Positions 15,004-24,256 of a stretch of 26,450 nt of DNA are shown in pieces. Position 1 is the first letter of the stretch, and each line of letters opens with the position of its first letter. The notes below the pieces were generated by a model. It did not search any database, was not told the DNA's origin, and worked only from the letters and a program-made list of their open reading frames with translations. A program made the translations under genes and the position numbers. The DNA comes from PHAA01 sp964494735 (GTDB lineage Bacteria; Bacillota; Syntrophomonadia; Syntrophomonadales; Syntrophomonadaceae): contig CAZBSD010000030.1 in the NCBI GenBank assembly GCA_964494735.1, positions 1 through 26,450 on the forward strand, read 5' to 3'.

Positions 15004-18000
15004 TCAACCTGCCTCAGTATTCTCTTCCATCATCCTAGTAAATAGCCTCTTAATACCAGCTTGCCCTTCCTCTTGGAACAACACGTTTTCTTGATCAAAA
15101 CTCTCCCTCTCAGCAGTTCCATCGCCCACCCACCATTTAATGCTGTTAAAAGGCGTAACCGAGACAATAAAAGACGAAAGCTTAATATCCTCAGCGTCCA
15201 ATCCGGCTTCAATTTCCTTAATGGTGTGGCAGAATTGTATTTTCGGGTCTTTCAAACCTTCCGAGTGAGAGATGCCTTTCGGGTCAATGAAGGCGATGTA
15301 CTGCTTCTCAGCAGCGAATAGCCACAGGATAAAATCCGGTTCAAAGAATTGGTTGCCAGTGAAAAACTTTAGTCCACGGCCACCGCTCTGATTCCGCAGC
15401 AGGTATATGTCCTTATCGGCAAAGAATCGCTTTTGACTCGTTACATAGTCTTTGAGGTCGAGAACAAACTGCCGTTCACCCTCATTAAGTGGAACCGGTT
15501 TGATTTCCAAAGTGGTTTGCCCCTTGGCTTGGCATAGCAGCGGCTCAAACAGGTGGCGGGCAAAACCAACCGGTTCGAAAACGTGATGGGCAAATTTACG
15601 AAAGTCTATATTTCCCAATAGCCCGTTACGATTGGCATCTTCCATCACCGCTGCCAATTGCTGCAGTTTCTCCAACAGAGTGGCTTCATTTTCATCCACT
15701 GAAACCTGATAGGTATATATGAGGTTGGCATCATCTTTGGAAATATCGGTATATTCCAGGTTGGGTAATTCCCATGACTTTTGCTGGTAGGCGTAAAAAC
15801 GATCACAGTATTTCTTCAACAAGACTGTCGCTATCTCTTGCCACTTCCGCACCTGACCAAACGAGTTGAATTGCATCTCTTCCCCAGGGATGTATAAGGT
15901 GTACCAGCTAGAATCGGCCATGATTTGGGGTAGAATTGGGCGCGGTATATGCAGGTTATAGCGCGTCTTTTCGTTCTTATAGCGTAACATTTCAAAATAT
16001 ATCTCATCCCAGTTTAGGAAGGCCAATTGTTTATCAGTAAACTTGGCCTGATTAAAAACCGATTCCTGTACCGTAAATTCTGCCGCTTTGGTGATTCGGG
16101 CCTGTATACGGGGATACCAATTCAGAAATACCTTCTGATGCCGCATGTACTCCGGCGGCAAGCCCAGTACCGGTCGAGGGCCATCCTTCTTGTAGTTCAG
16201 ATTATCTTTTACCCGCAATACCTTTAATGGCTTGGTGGTAGGCCAGTGGCGCAAGACGGGCAGATTAATGCTGATAGGCTTATCCGGCGGCAGTCCCTCT
16301 TCCTCCAGGTATTCCTGGAATTGTTTCATGTATTCAGCTCGTACACCAAAGACGTTCAGCGTCTCCGCCAGAGTAATATGATTCGGGGCAGTGTTAGGAC
16401 AAATAACCCGGCTGCGCTTGAGACTCATATTGTAGCCCTTGAGCCGAACTCCACGGCCAAAAAGCTGAATGATTTCCGAGCCTTCTTTACGTCCGACATT
16501 CAACAATCCCATGGTACTGACCCGCCAAGAGCTCCAGCCTTCGCTAAATTTACGAGCCCCAATGAGAATCGTTATCTTGGAATCCCGCCCATTTATCTGC
16601 TGAAAAAGTGAAGTGGAAAACTCCCGTTCATCCGTGGACAATCCTGCTTGGTCACATAACTTTAAGAGCTCCTTGTCCGCCCCCACATTGATCACTCCAA
16701 AATAATCAGCCTCACCCAAGCGGATGCCGATCTCACCCTTCACCCCTTTAAGGTTGTCCAAGTGGAGTATACCTCCAGGTGCGGCGCCATTACACAAACG
16801 CCCTAAAATTTCCCGGTACAAATCCTCGCTGGTCATTGCCAAACTGGTAAGGTAAGAAAAGGCATTGGCAAAAAGATCCCGCCCACGGGCATCTGACAGG
16901 CCGGTATTACCGCTCATAAGCAAATTAAGGTTTAGTTTTGATTCATCCTCATTGCGGGCAAATTGATCCAAAAATTGGAGTATACTGACCACATCGGCCA
17001 CTTCCTGTTTTCCCTCCTGGGAGGTAGCTGTAACACTTTTTCCCACAAAGATCCATAGTGGCTTCTCCAGCAAAAACGGAGCGAATTCTGCCTGCTTGTC
17101 CTGAAAAAGACGGAGCTGCTGGTAATAAGCCAAAAGGCAGGCAGTGAGATACAACTGGCGGTGGTCATCATTGGCCTGACTCTCAGACAGATTCAGTATC
17201 CGGTATTCCTTTCCGTATCCGTCCTTATAGAAGAATTTATAGGAATAATCAAAAAGAATACACCGGGCATACTCTTGGACAAGCTCCTCCTTGCCCGCTG
17301 CTTTCATAGCTTGGCCAAAGGTGGCGGAGTATTCAAAGGAAAATCCGGTGGTGCACAACCGATCCCGAATCCCCTTCCATACGTCGCCGCTGGAACCCCG
17401 GTGCCCTTCATCGACCAACAACAGGTTGTTGCCCTCAAAAGCATCGACTGCCACCGTTTTAACACCCATGTCCTCTTTTAATTTGTTAATATCGATGATC
17501 TCGATCTGACCGGAGCCAAACAGACTGCCCTGGTTCTTATCAAAGATCTGGGCTTGAATGCCGGAGAGTTCAAATTCAAGCATGTGCTGGTAGGACAATC
17601 CTTCATTAGGAGTGAGCAGTATGACCCGATTCAGTTCTCGTTCCCGGCCATGCTGAGCCAGGTAATGCCTGTATTGCAGAATGTTGACATGCATTATCAA
17701 GGTCTTGCCGGAACCGGTGGCCTGCCAGAAAGCCAGCTTGGAAAGATCTTGCGGGGAGAATAAATTTATGTGGTCTCCGTCATTCTGCTGGGCATTGAAA
17801 CTCAAAACATACTTATTAATGTCCGCCAACAACATATGGGGATCTCGGAAATAGCGGTCCAAATATATTTCCGTAAAGAGAAGGGCCAGGTACTGAAAAT
17901 ACTTCCAGCGGATATCATCATCGCGCCGGCCACGGATAGCGCGGGTATGACGAAAGATGTTCTGATCGTATTGCAGCAGCATATCGGCAGTCAATTCATC

Positions 18001-18228
18001 GGTGCTAAAAAGACCGGGCGCGGTTAGTTGGTGATAGAAGAAAGATACATTGTCCGCATCATAACCCTCCAAGCGCGGATCTTTCATGCCGGTGGCCAAT
18101 CTCTCCAGACTATCTACCTCAAACAAGCCCAAAATATATTGAAACAGGACCAGTCGCTGGTCAAACCGCAACGCAGGTTTGGCCGCGGTCGTCTTGGAGT
18201 TTCTTTTGCCTTTTGCCGATTTTGCCAT
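15004..18228 (-). CDS. Type III Res-like helicase-nuclease
   Basis: A 1074-residue protein of the type III restriction (Res) kind. SF2 helicase motifs are Walker A ATGSGKT (170-176), motif II DEGH (273-276), FSYSATFG, and a late motif LFGRGVRLKG (about residue 590). Near the C-terminus is a PD-(D/E)xK nuclease: FEPDFILWL (about 962-970) then YIAFIDPKG (about 975-983), giving the D...DxK catalytic set. It would translocate on DNA and cleave it when methylation at the Mod site is absent. AGGAGG precedes the ATG by five bases, and only 9 bases separate it from the Mod stop, so it is in one operon with Mod and the SNF2 gene. Motifs look intact; no frameshift seen. It is less likely to be a type I HsdR because no HsdS is present. 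Confidence 0.88.
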   Translation of the reverse strand: MAKSAKGKRNSKTTAAKPALRFDQRLVLFQYILGLFEVDSLERLATGMKDPRLEGYDADNVSFFYHQLTAPGLFSTDELTADMLLQYDQNIFRHTRAIRGRRDDDIRWKYFQYLALLFTEIYLDRYFRDPHMLLADINKYVLSFNAQQNDGDHINLFSPQDLSKLAFWQATGSGKTLIMHVNILQYRHYLAQHGRERELNRVILLTPNEGLSYQHMLEFELSGIQAQIFDKNQGSLFGSGQIEIIDINKLKEDMGVKTVAVDAFEGNNLLLVDEGHRGSSGDVWKGIRDRLCTTGFSFEYSATFGQAMKAAGKEELVQEYARCILFDYSYKFFYKDGYGKEYRILNLSESQANDDHRQLYLTACLLAYYQQLRLFQDKQAEFAPFLLEKPLWIFVGKSVTATSQEGKQEVADVVSILQFLDQFARNEDESKLNLNLLMSGNTGLSDARGRDLFANAFSYLTSLAMTSEDLYREILGRLCNGAAPGGILHLDNLKGVKGEIGIRLGEADYFGVINVGADKELLKLCDQAGLSTDEREFSTSLFQQINGRDSKITILIGARKFSEGWSSWRVSTMGLLNVGRKEGSEIIQLFGRGVRLKGYNMSLKRSRVICPNTAPNHITLAETLNVFGVRAEYMKQFQEYLEEEGLPPDKPISINLPVLRHWPTTKPLKVLRVKDNLNYKKDGPRPVLGLPPEYMRHQKVFLNWYPRIQARITKAAEFTVQESVFNQAKFTDKQLAFLNWDEIYFEMLRYKNEKTRYNLHIPRPILPQIMADSSWYTLYIPGEEMQFNSFGQVRKWQEIATVLLKKYCDRFYAYQQKSWELPNLEYTDISKDDANLIYTYQVSVDENEATLLEKLQQLAAVMEDANRNGLLGNIDFRKFAHHVFEPVGFARHLFEPLLCQAKGQTTLEIKPVPLNEGERQFVLDLKDYVTSQKRFFADKDIYLLRNQSGGRGLKFFTGNQFFEPDFILWLFAAEKQYIAFIDPKGISHSEGLKDPKIQFCHTIKEIEAGLDAEDIKLSSFIVSVTPFNSIKWWVGDGTAERESFDQENVLFQEEGQAGIKRLFTRMMEENTEAG

Positions 18229-18237
18229 GGTTGCCTC

Positions 18238-21200
18238 CTATAGATCCCGCACGTCGAACATAAGCCGTTTGAATTCCTCTTCGATGAGCAGGACCTTCCA
18301 ACGCTCCCCTTCGGTGCGGCGGTTTTCTATATGATTGTCACCATTGACATAGATACGGTCAAATTCGTTGTCACGGGGATTATAGCCGGAACGGTCCAGG
18401 AATTCCTCCAGATCCTGGTTGGATTTCTCATGGAGATTGCGCCAAATAATAAGGGCCCGTTGGCCGGACGGCAGTTCCCCGCGGACGATCTTAAAGCCCC
18501 GCACCATCTCAGTCTGCCGGACGGTCAATCCCAGCAGGCAATTGAAGGTTTCGGGCAGGTCCACCACCACTGGGCAGCTCTCATTGCGGCGGGCGATATT
18601 GAGTTTATAGTCAAAGGGGTTGCTGAACTGCTCTAGATTAAGAAGTGAAGTGCTGTCCTGGGTTTCAAATTCCAGCATATATGATAACAGATATTCCTCC
18701 CGTATCTTGTCATGGAGGTCCAGTTGCATCTGCTGAGCTTCAGTGCGTTTCAATGCCAGGTTGTTTAAGGTATCTTCATAGGATTCCAGGCGAATATACT
18801 TGAACATGTGGCTGGACCCTTCACGGGATACCGGTTTTCCATCCTTCCAATCCTTCGAATATATTACCTTTTGTACACGGGGTTTGGTTACGCTATCAAA
18901 ATATTCACCCATCTCAACCAGTATATATTTTCGAGAACCGTGATCTTCACGGTTAAGGTTGATTACTGCGTGGGCGGTAGTACCGGAGCCCGCGAAATAA
19001 TCTAGGACAATCCCATCTGATTCTGTCCAATATTGTAGAATATCCTGCACCAAGTAAATAGATTTCGGGTAGCTAAACTTGTTTTCTTTGAAGTAATCAA
19101 TTAATAATTTTGTTCCATGAGTTGTTGCAGAATACTTAGAATCAGACCACAGGGTCTTGGGTTTCTTACCTGAAGGCATCCATGTCTTCTTAATAACCTC
19201 GATGCGTCCATTTTTGATGGTCAAAGACAACTCATTATTGGATATATCTCTTTGAGCTCCAACTGGGTCTACACGCCAAATACGTTCAATGCCTTTTGGA
19301 TCTACTGGCCAAATTTCTAATGACTCAGCAAAAGGTTTCAGGCTAATGGTGTTATTTTCTAATTTAACATACAGCGGATACCATTGGTTTGGTCGATCAA
19401 TTGGGCGAGAATTCCCCCCTCTACGTCTTAAGTTATCCCATAAATAGAATCCATCTCCATCATTTTCCGAATATTGTTCTTTTTCTTGTTCCGTCAAAGG
19501 TCTTAATAGCAATCGCATCTGATTAATATTCTTCACATAAATGTGACAATAATCATGGCTTAGTGCCGGTGCATTGGGTTTTAAATTTTGCCCCGCAGGG
19601 TTCACTTGAATTGCCAACGAGGCTACCCTATTATCTACCCCATAAAGGTCGTCCAGAATACCTCTTAGTATTGCTGTCTCTGTGTCATCAATGGCAATAC
19701 AAGATACACCACCATCCGTCAACAGATACTTCCCGAGGTTAATCCGATCGTACATCATAGCAGCCCATGACGAATGTTTATAAGAATTCTTATATTTAAA
19801 TGCTTCTTCATTTGTGTTATATGGGGGATCAAGATATATTACTCCTATCTCATTATTAAATCGATCGCTAATTAATTTTACGGCGTGGAAATTGTCTGCA
19901 TTAACAAGTAATCCTCCCATGTTTCCATCAATATCTTCCATGGAAGCCACTAATCGTTCCTTGAATTCAGGGTTGTAGAAGGCAGTATCCAGCACCAGAT
20001 AAGGATTTGCTCTTAAGAACTCCTCCTTGATTGGTTCTGCATAGTTCTCAACCTCATCAATCGCAAACAGTCGCTTCCATTCGTCTATTTGGGCCTGGTT
20101 CGCGATAATTTCCGGGTAGAATTGTTCTGGTACCCGATCCAGGGTGAGGCAGTAATTGGTCTCCACCACGAATTTCTTCTTCAGCCACAACTTCTTCTGG
20201 AAATCCTCCAATTGGGCCAGAAACGCGATTATCTTGTTACCAATGCGTTTGATTACTTTGATTTTATTAAGGTAATGGTGGGCGTTGACTTCATTCTCAG
20301 TGTCCAGATCGTCCAGGAACATTACCTCATTCTTAATATAGAAATCCAGTTCCCGGCGCAGAAAGCCCCCCAGGTCTTTATGGATAAAATAATCGAAACT
20401 GTTCTTGGAGGTATAATCATTCAAGTGTTTTTCCAATAGAGTGCGTTTGGGGTCTTTTTCGGTGGGCATCAGCTGCCGCACTCCGGCGAAGCCAGCAAAT
20501 TCAGCACTCCCTAGGATTTCCTGCAATATTTTAATGGCTGTCTGATTGAGCTTGTTTTGCTTCTCTTTCATCACCTGATAGGCGAAACGAATCACCAATT
20601 CATCGTTTTCCATACCAACGGTATTCTCAGGGGCAAGCATAAAACGGCGCTCCTTGTCCTTTTCGGCCTTGTTGTTATCCTGCTCGGTAGATGCCTCCAC
20701 GAGCTTGAAATGCACAACTCTGCCGTTTTCCAATCTGAAAACATAATCCCGGAAATATTCGGTGGTTTTTATGTAGTACTGGTCGGCATTGGCCCAGTGG
20801 AGCTTGACTTCTTCGCCGTTATAGGGAATTGCGTACACCCCATCTTTATAGCGGGGCAAACTGATAAAATCCCCCTCCTTGTAATAACGGTGGAAGAAGT
20901 TGGTGAGATGGGAGAACACATCATCGGCTAGAGCTTGCGATCCGTGTTCGCTAGTTGTCAGACGGCTCCGTAAATCCCGTACTTTAGGAAGATCATTAAT
21001 AACCTCTGGAGTGGCACCAGCATCTACTAAAGATTTAGTTACATCGGCAAGTTCCTTTTCCAGCAGGGCTTTGTTTTCACCTCCCACCTGGACAAAGGCG
21101 GCCTCAACCTGGGGCAGGAGATCAACATCTAGAAATCTGATTATCTCCTGGCGTTTTTGGTTCATGATCCGATAGATGCCGAAATCCAGATCGGCTTGAT

Positions 21201-21255
21201 TCAGTTGAAACATATCCTCTAAAATGGCTCGAAATTGTTGGAGTTTATCTGACAT
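18238..21255 (-). CDS. Adenine-specific DNA methyltransferase, Mod-like, beta class
   Basis: A 1005-residue methyltransferase. The N-terminus has LDFGIYRIMN, typical of Mod proteins of the COG2189 kind. Catalytic motif IV, YLDPPYNTNE, is at about residue 475. The AdoMet motif I, DYFAGSGTTAHAV, follows at about 755. DPPY before FxGxG marks the beta class, and the roughly 280 residues between them should hold the target-recognition domain. It would methylate N6-adenine in an asymmetric site to protect self DNA, sharing specificity with the Res subunit downstream. The ATG has AAGGAGGAG 5 bases upstream, and the gene starts 12 bases after the SNF2 stop. Codons from about 19020 to 19920 are visibly more AT-rich than either side. 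At 1005 residues it is longer than classical type III Mod proteins (about 600-650). Confidence 0.9.
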   Translation of the reverse strand: MSDKLQQFRAILEDMFQLNQADLDFGIYRIMNQKRQEIIRFLDVDLLPQVEAAFVQVGGENKALLEKELADVTKSLVDAGATPEVINDLPKVRDLRSRLTTSEHGSQALADDVFSHLTNFFHRYYKEGDFISLPRYKDGVYAIPYNGEEVKLHWANADQYYIKTTEYFRDYVFRLENGRVVHFKLVEASTEQDNNKAEKDKERRFMLAPENTVGMENDELVIRFAYQVMKEKQNKLNQTAIKILQEILGSAEFAGFAGVRQLMPTEKDPKRTLLEKHLNDYTSKNSFDYFIHKDLGGFLRRELDFYIKNEVMFLDDLDTENEVNAHHYLNKIKVIKRIGNKIIAFLAQLEDFQKKLWLKKKFVVETNYCLTLDRVPEQFYPEIIANQAQIDEWKRLFAIDEVENYAEPIKEEFLRANPYLVLDTAFYNPEFKERLVASMEDIDGNMGGLLVNADNFHAVKLISDRFNNEIGVIYLDPPYNTNEEAFKYKNSYKHSSWAAMMYDRINLGKYLLTDGGVSCIAIDDTETAILRGILDDLYGVDNRVASLAIQVNPAGQNLKPNAPALSHDYCHIYVKNINQMRLLLRPLTEQEKEQYSENDGDGFYLWDNLRRRGGNSRPIDRPNQWYPLYVKLENNTISLKPFAESLEIWPVDPKGIERIWRVDPVGAQRDISNNELSLTIKNGRIEVIKKTWMPSGKKPKTLWSDSKYSATTHGTKLLIDYFKENKFSYPKSIYLVQDILQYWTESDGIVLDYFAGSGTTAHAVINLNREDHGSRKYILVEMGEYFDSVTKPRVQKVIYSKDWKDGKPVSREGSSHMFKYIRLESYEDTLNNLALKRTEAQQMQLDLHDKIREEYLLSYMLEFETQDSTSLLNLEQFSNPFDYKLNIARRNESCPVVVDLPETFNCLLGLTVRQTEMVRGFKIVRGELPSGQRALIIWRNLHEKSNQDLEEFLDRSGYNPRDNEFDRIYVNGDNHIENRRTEGERWKVLLIEEEFKRLMFDVRDL

Positions 21256-21267
21256 GGCCGCTCCTCC

Positions 21268-24072
21268 TTATGATACTTCCCAGGATATTTGAAACAGCGT
21301 CTGCTCGTTGACTGTTTGTTGCATTCTGGCTTCCAAATCACGGATGAGACCGTCCCGTTTAGCTATGATTTCATCCTCAACATCAAATATGTGCTGGCGC
21401 TGGCGCCGCTGCAGGCGCTGCAATTCCAGCAGTTTGCTTTCTATCTCATGTTGTTCGCCCAATGTGGTGGCAGATCGGGCCTGGCGCTGCCATTGCTTGA
21501 TTCTGGTTTTGGTATCCCGCAGCTCTTTTTCGGCTGCTACTACCAGGTCTTCAGCCCATTTGCCCAACCGATCGCGCTCTTCCCCAAAAAACCTGGTGCT
21601 CAGCTCCAGGGCCCCGTTAATGGTTGCTTCGGTATGGCGTTGGGCTTCCGCATTCAATTTTTTCATCGCGTCTGATGATATTTGGCTATCTTCTATACTG
21701 GCCCGGCATTGGAACAATTTATCACAGATTTCGGGGTCCAGATATTCTCCCTTTTCGGTGAAGGCACTAAACAAAAGATGTTCATCCCGTTCAAAGGAAT
21801 CTATGGTTAGCTGGTTCAAAACAAGATAACCCCTTTGCCCCTGCAGGTCTTCCAAAACACTTATTTTTACCGGATGATGGCTGATATCAAATCTCAAATG
21901 TGCCGGAAGTGTTGGCTCAGACTTGGCCTTGTCCAACACGTAATCACCCAAGGGATGGGAAAGACGGTAGATAAATGGTCCGTTTTCCATGGGTCTGTCC
22001 TTGGTGATCATCTGGTAGTGACCCGCTGCAATTTCTGAGACTGGTGGTTCAGCCAATTCAAAACTCATATTCTGATCGTCAAATTCAGCCTGATTTTCTA
22101 AAACCAGCCGGGTAACCCCCCAGAATAATCTACCCCACTGGTTTAATTGATCTCGGGCTTCGCCCAGGCTAACCTTGAGTCGATCATGCACATCCTGGTC
22201 GAAGTTCTCCAGCAGCGATCGCCGGGTCTCTGCCAAGCGAGATGTGATGGTGATCTCCATTTCATCCTGTAGAATTATGAACGCCTGCTCTATTTCAGTT
22301 TGACTTCGGCACTGCTGATAGATAGCCAGTATACGCCGTTCAAAATCCACCCCGGATTCGATGGACCCCAAGACTTCATCTGACGCTCCAAACACACCGC
22401 TAAACAGGTTGAATTTGTCTCGAAGTATCTCAAACACCCTTCGATCGGCGGCATTACGTTCGTTCAGGAAGTTGATCACTACTACATCATGCTGCTGCCC
22501 ATAACGGTGACAACGCCCAATCCGCTGCTCGATGCGCTGCGGATTCCAGGGCAAGTCATAGTTTACTACCAGTGAACAGAATTGTAGATTGACACCTTCT
22601 GCAGCTGCCTCCGTAGCTATCATGATGGAGGCGGTATCTTGAAAGTGTTCTATCAGCGCCAATCGTTTATCGGCTTGCCGCGAACCACTCAAACGCCCAG
22701 TCTTTTCATTTATCTTGATCCATTCTTCAAATATGCGGTTTGATTCCTTATCACTATTGCTACCGTTATACAGGACCACCTGCCCCGCAAAGCCGTTGGC
22801 TTCCAGAAATGTCTTAAGATAATCTTGAGTACGTCTGGACTCAGTGAAAATTAACGCTTTGCGGTTGGCTCCCATTGCCGCCATATTTTGAAATCCAAGG
22901 TCCAGTGCTGTTAACAAGGCATGGCTCTTGGTGTCTGTTTGTATGCCTTCTCCCCATCGTATGTATTGCTCAAGTTCCTCGATTTCTTTTTGAATCTTTT
23001 CAAAATCTGATGCCGGCTTCGGGGAATCACCTGAATCTTTATCAACAATATTGGAGTCGGCATCCATGTCCAGTTCAACCATTTCTTCAGCTTCTTCGTC
23101 CGATAGCTCTGCTTCCAGGATTAGTTCATCTTCAAGTCTTATTTCCTCATCAGCATCAGCAAGCATGTTTTCCAGACGCCGCTTCATGGTAGTTAGGGTT
23201 GCCACTACCGCACTAGACGAAGAGGCCAGCAGCTTTCTTAGGATAAGGGTTGTGAGTGTCTTCTGTTGGGCTGGTATGGAGTATGTATCATCCCTACGCA
23301 AGAATTCTGATATGGCTTCATATAAAGCCTGTTCTGCATCACTGGGCTGAAATGGTGTGGTGATCGCCCTGCGTTCGGTGTAGCGGATGTATTCCAGCAC
23401 TTCCTGACGCAGGGTTCGTTTGCAAAAACCAGTCAACCTTTCCCGTAAATCGGGGAGATCCCCATCCTGACCGCAGTACTGGCTTCGGTAGGATGCCAAA
23501 TCACCAAAGATGAATTCATCTATGATGGTGGATAGGCCATAGAGCTCCAGCAAAGAATTTTGCAGCGGTGTGGCTGTAAGCAATAGTTTCTTGCGATCCG
23601 TCAGGGCCCAGCGGATACCCTGGCCGATACGGTTGCTACTCCGGTAAGCATTCCTCAGTTTATGGGCTTCATCGATCACCACAAGGTCCCAGGGAATGGC
23701 CTTTACTTCTTCCTTGCGAGTATTGACATAGTTCATGGATACTATGGTCACGCATCGCTGGCTGAAGGGCTGTTCCATCCCGTCTCGCAAAGCTTCACGA
23801 TAGCTCTTCGCATCCATGATAAAGGTAGGCAGGTTGAATTTCTCTTCTAGCTCCAGACTCCACTGTTTACGCAAAGAAGCTGGGCAAATAACCAAAAGCC
23901 GCCGCTTGCGCTCCGCCCAATACTGGCACAAAACCAATCCAGCCTCGATAGTCTTCCCTAATCCTACTTCGTCGGCCAGCAACACACCTTTTGACAGAGG
24001 TGACTGAAACGCAAACAAAGCCGCATCCACCTGATGGGGATTTAAATCTACGGCAGCATCAAATAACGACAT
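21268..24072 (-). CDS. SNF2/RapA-family helicase, first gene of the Mod-Res operon
   Basis: At least 934 residues. SF2/SNF2 motifs from the first ATG: DEVGLGKT (34-41), DEAH (134-137), TATPLQN (166-172), EGVN (492-495) and QRIGRCHRYGQ (516-526). A strongly acidic, low-complexity insert lies between the two ATPase lobes (about 306-349). The C-terminal third is helical and coiled-coil-like. Such proteins translocate on double-stranded DNA and remodel bound protein. The ATG at 24072 has no SD. The frame stays open upstream for another 27 codons, with sequence like the start of such helicases (NTWYHAKYHAYKL...), to an ATT at 24153 that has GGGGGAG 7 bases upstream; the true start is probably there. 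The gene ends 12 bases before Mod. This is more than the two subunits of a normal type III system. Confidence 0.9.
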   Translation of the reverse strand: MSLFDAAVDLNPHQVDAALFAFQSPLSKGVLLADEVGLGKTIEAGLVLCQYWAERKRRLLVICPASLRKQWSLELEEKFNLPTFIMDAKSYREALRDGMEQPFSQRCVTIVSMNYVNTRKEEVKAIPWDLVVIDEAHKLRNAYRSSNRIGQGIRWALTDRKKLLLTATPLQNSLLELYGLSTIIDEFIFGDLASYRSQYCGQDGDLPDLRERLTGFCKRTLRQEVLEYIRYTERRAITTPFQPSDAEQALYEAISEFLRRDDTYSIPAQQKTLTTLILRKLLASSSSAVVATLTTMKRRLENMLADADEEIRLEDELILEAELSDEEAEEMVELDMDADSNIVDKDSGDSPKPASDFEKIQKEIEELEQYIRWGEGIQTDTKSHALLTALDLGFQNMAAMGANRKALIFTESRRTQDYLKTFLEANGFAGQVVLYNGSNSDKESNRIFEEWIKINEKTGRLSGSRQADKRLALIEHFQDTASIMIATEAAAEGVNLQFCSLVVNYDLPWNPQRIEQRIGRCHRYGQQHDVVVINFLNERNAADRRVFEILRDKFNLFSGVFGASDEVLGSIESGVDFERRILAIYQQCRSQTEIEQAFIILQDEMEITITSRLAETRRSLLENFDQDVHDRLKVSLGEARDQLNQWGRLFWGVTRLVLENQAEFDDQNMSFELAEPPVSEIAAGHYQMITKDRPMENGPFIYRLSHPLGDYVLDKAKSEPTLPAHLRFDISHHPVKISVLEDLQGQRGYLVLNQLTIDSFERDEHLLFSAFTEKGEYLDPEICDKLFQCRASIEDSQISSDAMKKLNAEAQRHTEATINGALELSTRFFGEERDRLGKWAEDLVVAAEKELRDTKTRIKQWQRQARSATTLGEQHEIESKLLELQRLQRRQRQHIFDVEDEIIAKRDGLIRDLEARMQQTVNEQTLFQISWEVS

Positions 24073-24188
24073 GGACAGTTTGTCAAGGCTGTTGTCTGAG
24101 GTCTGTTTAGTCAGTTTATAGGCGTGATATTTAGCATGATACCAGGTATTAATGTTTTCTCTCCCCCAAAAAAGAGCAGTACCAGCTA

Positions 24189-24203
24189 CCGAGAATTTCT
24201 CGG
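24189..24203. promoter_or_regulatory. 15-bp palindrome upstream of the SNF2-Mod-Res operon
   Basis: CCGAGAA-T-TTCTCGG, perfect 7-bp arms around one base, 36 bases upstream of the likely ATT start. A TTGAAC on the minus strand just upstream would place the palindrome exactly in a 17-base spacer, but the matching -10 (TAGCTG) is poor. A candidate operator or regulator site. Confidence 0.35.
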
Positions 24204-24243
24204 CAGTTCAATATCGGGCCTCAGATTGGATTCCATCTGGTGT

Positions 24244-24256
24244 TTATCACTGATAA
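24244..24256. promoter_or_regulatory. 13-bp palindrome upstream of the SNF2-Mod-Res operon
   Basis: TTATCA-C-TGATAA, a perfect palindrome 40 bases further upstream than the one at 24189. It overlaps the end of the decayed reading frame. It could be a second regulator site. Confidence 0.3.

Noticed and set aside
15004..24072. DISARM or BREX system
   Set aside because: There is a methylase and an SNF2 helicase, but no DrmA/DrmB, DUF1998, PLD, PglZ, BrxC or BrxL gene in or near the operon; a Res nuclease is present instead.
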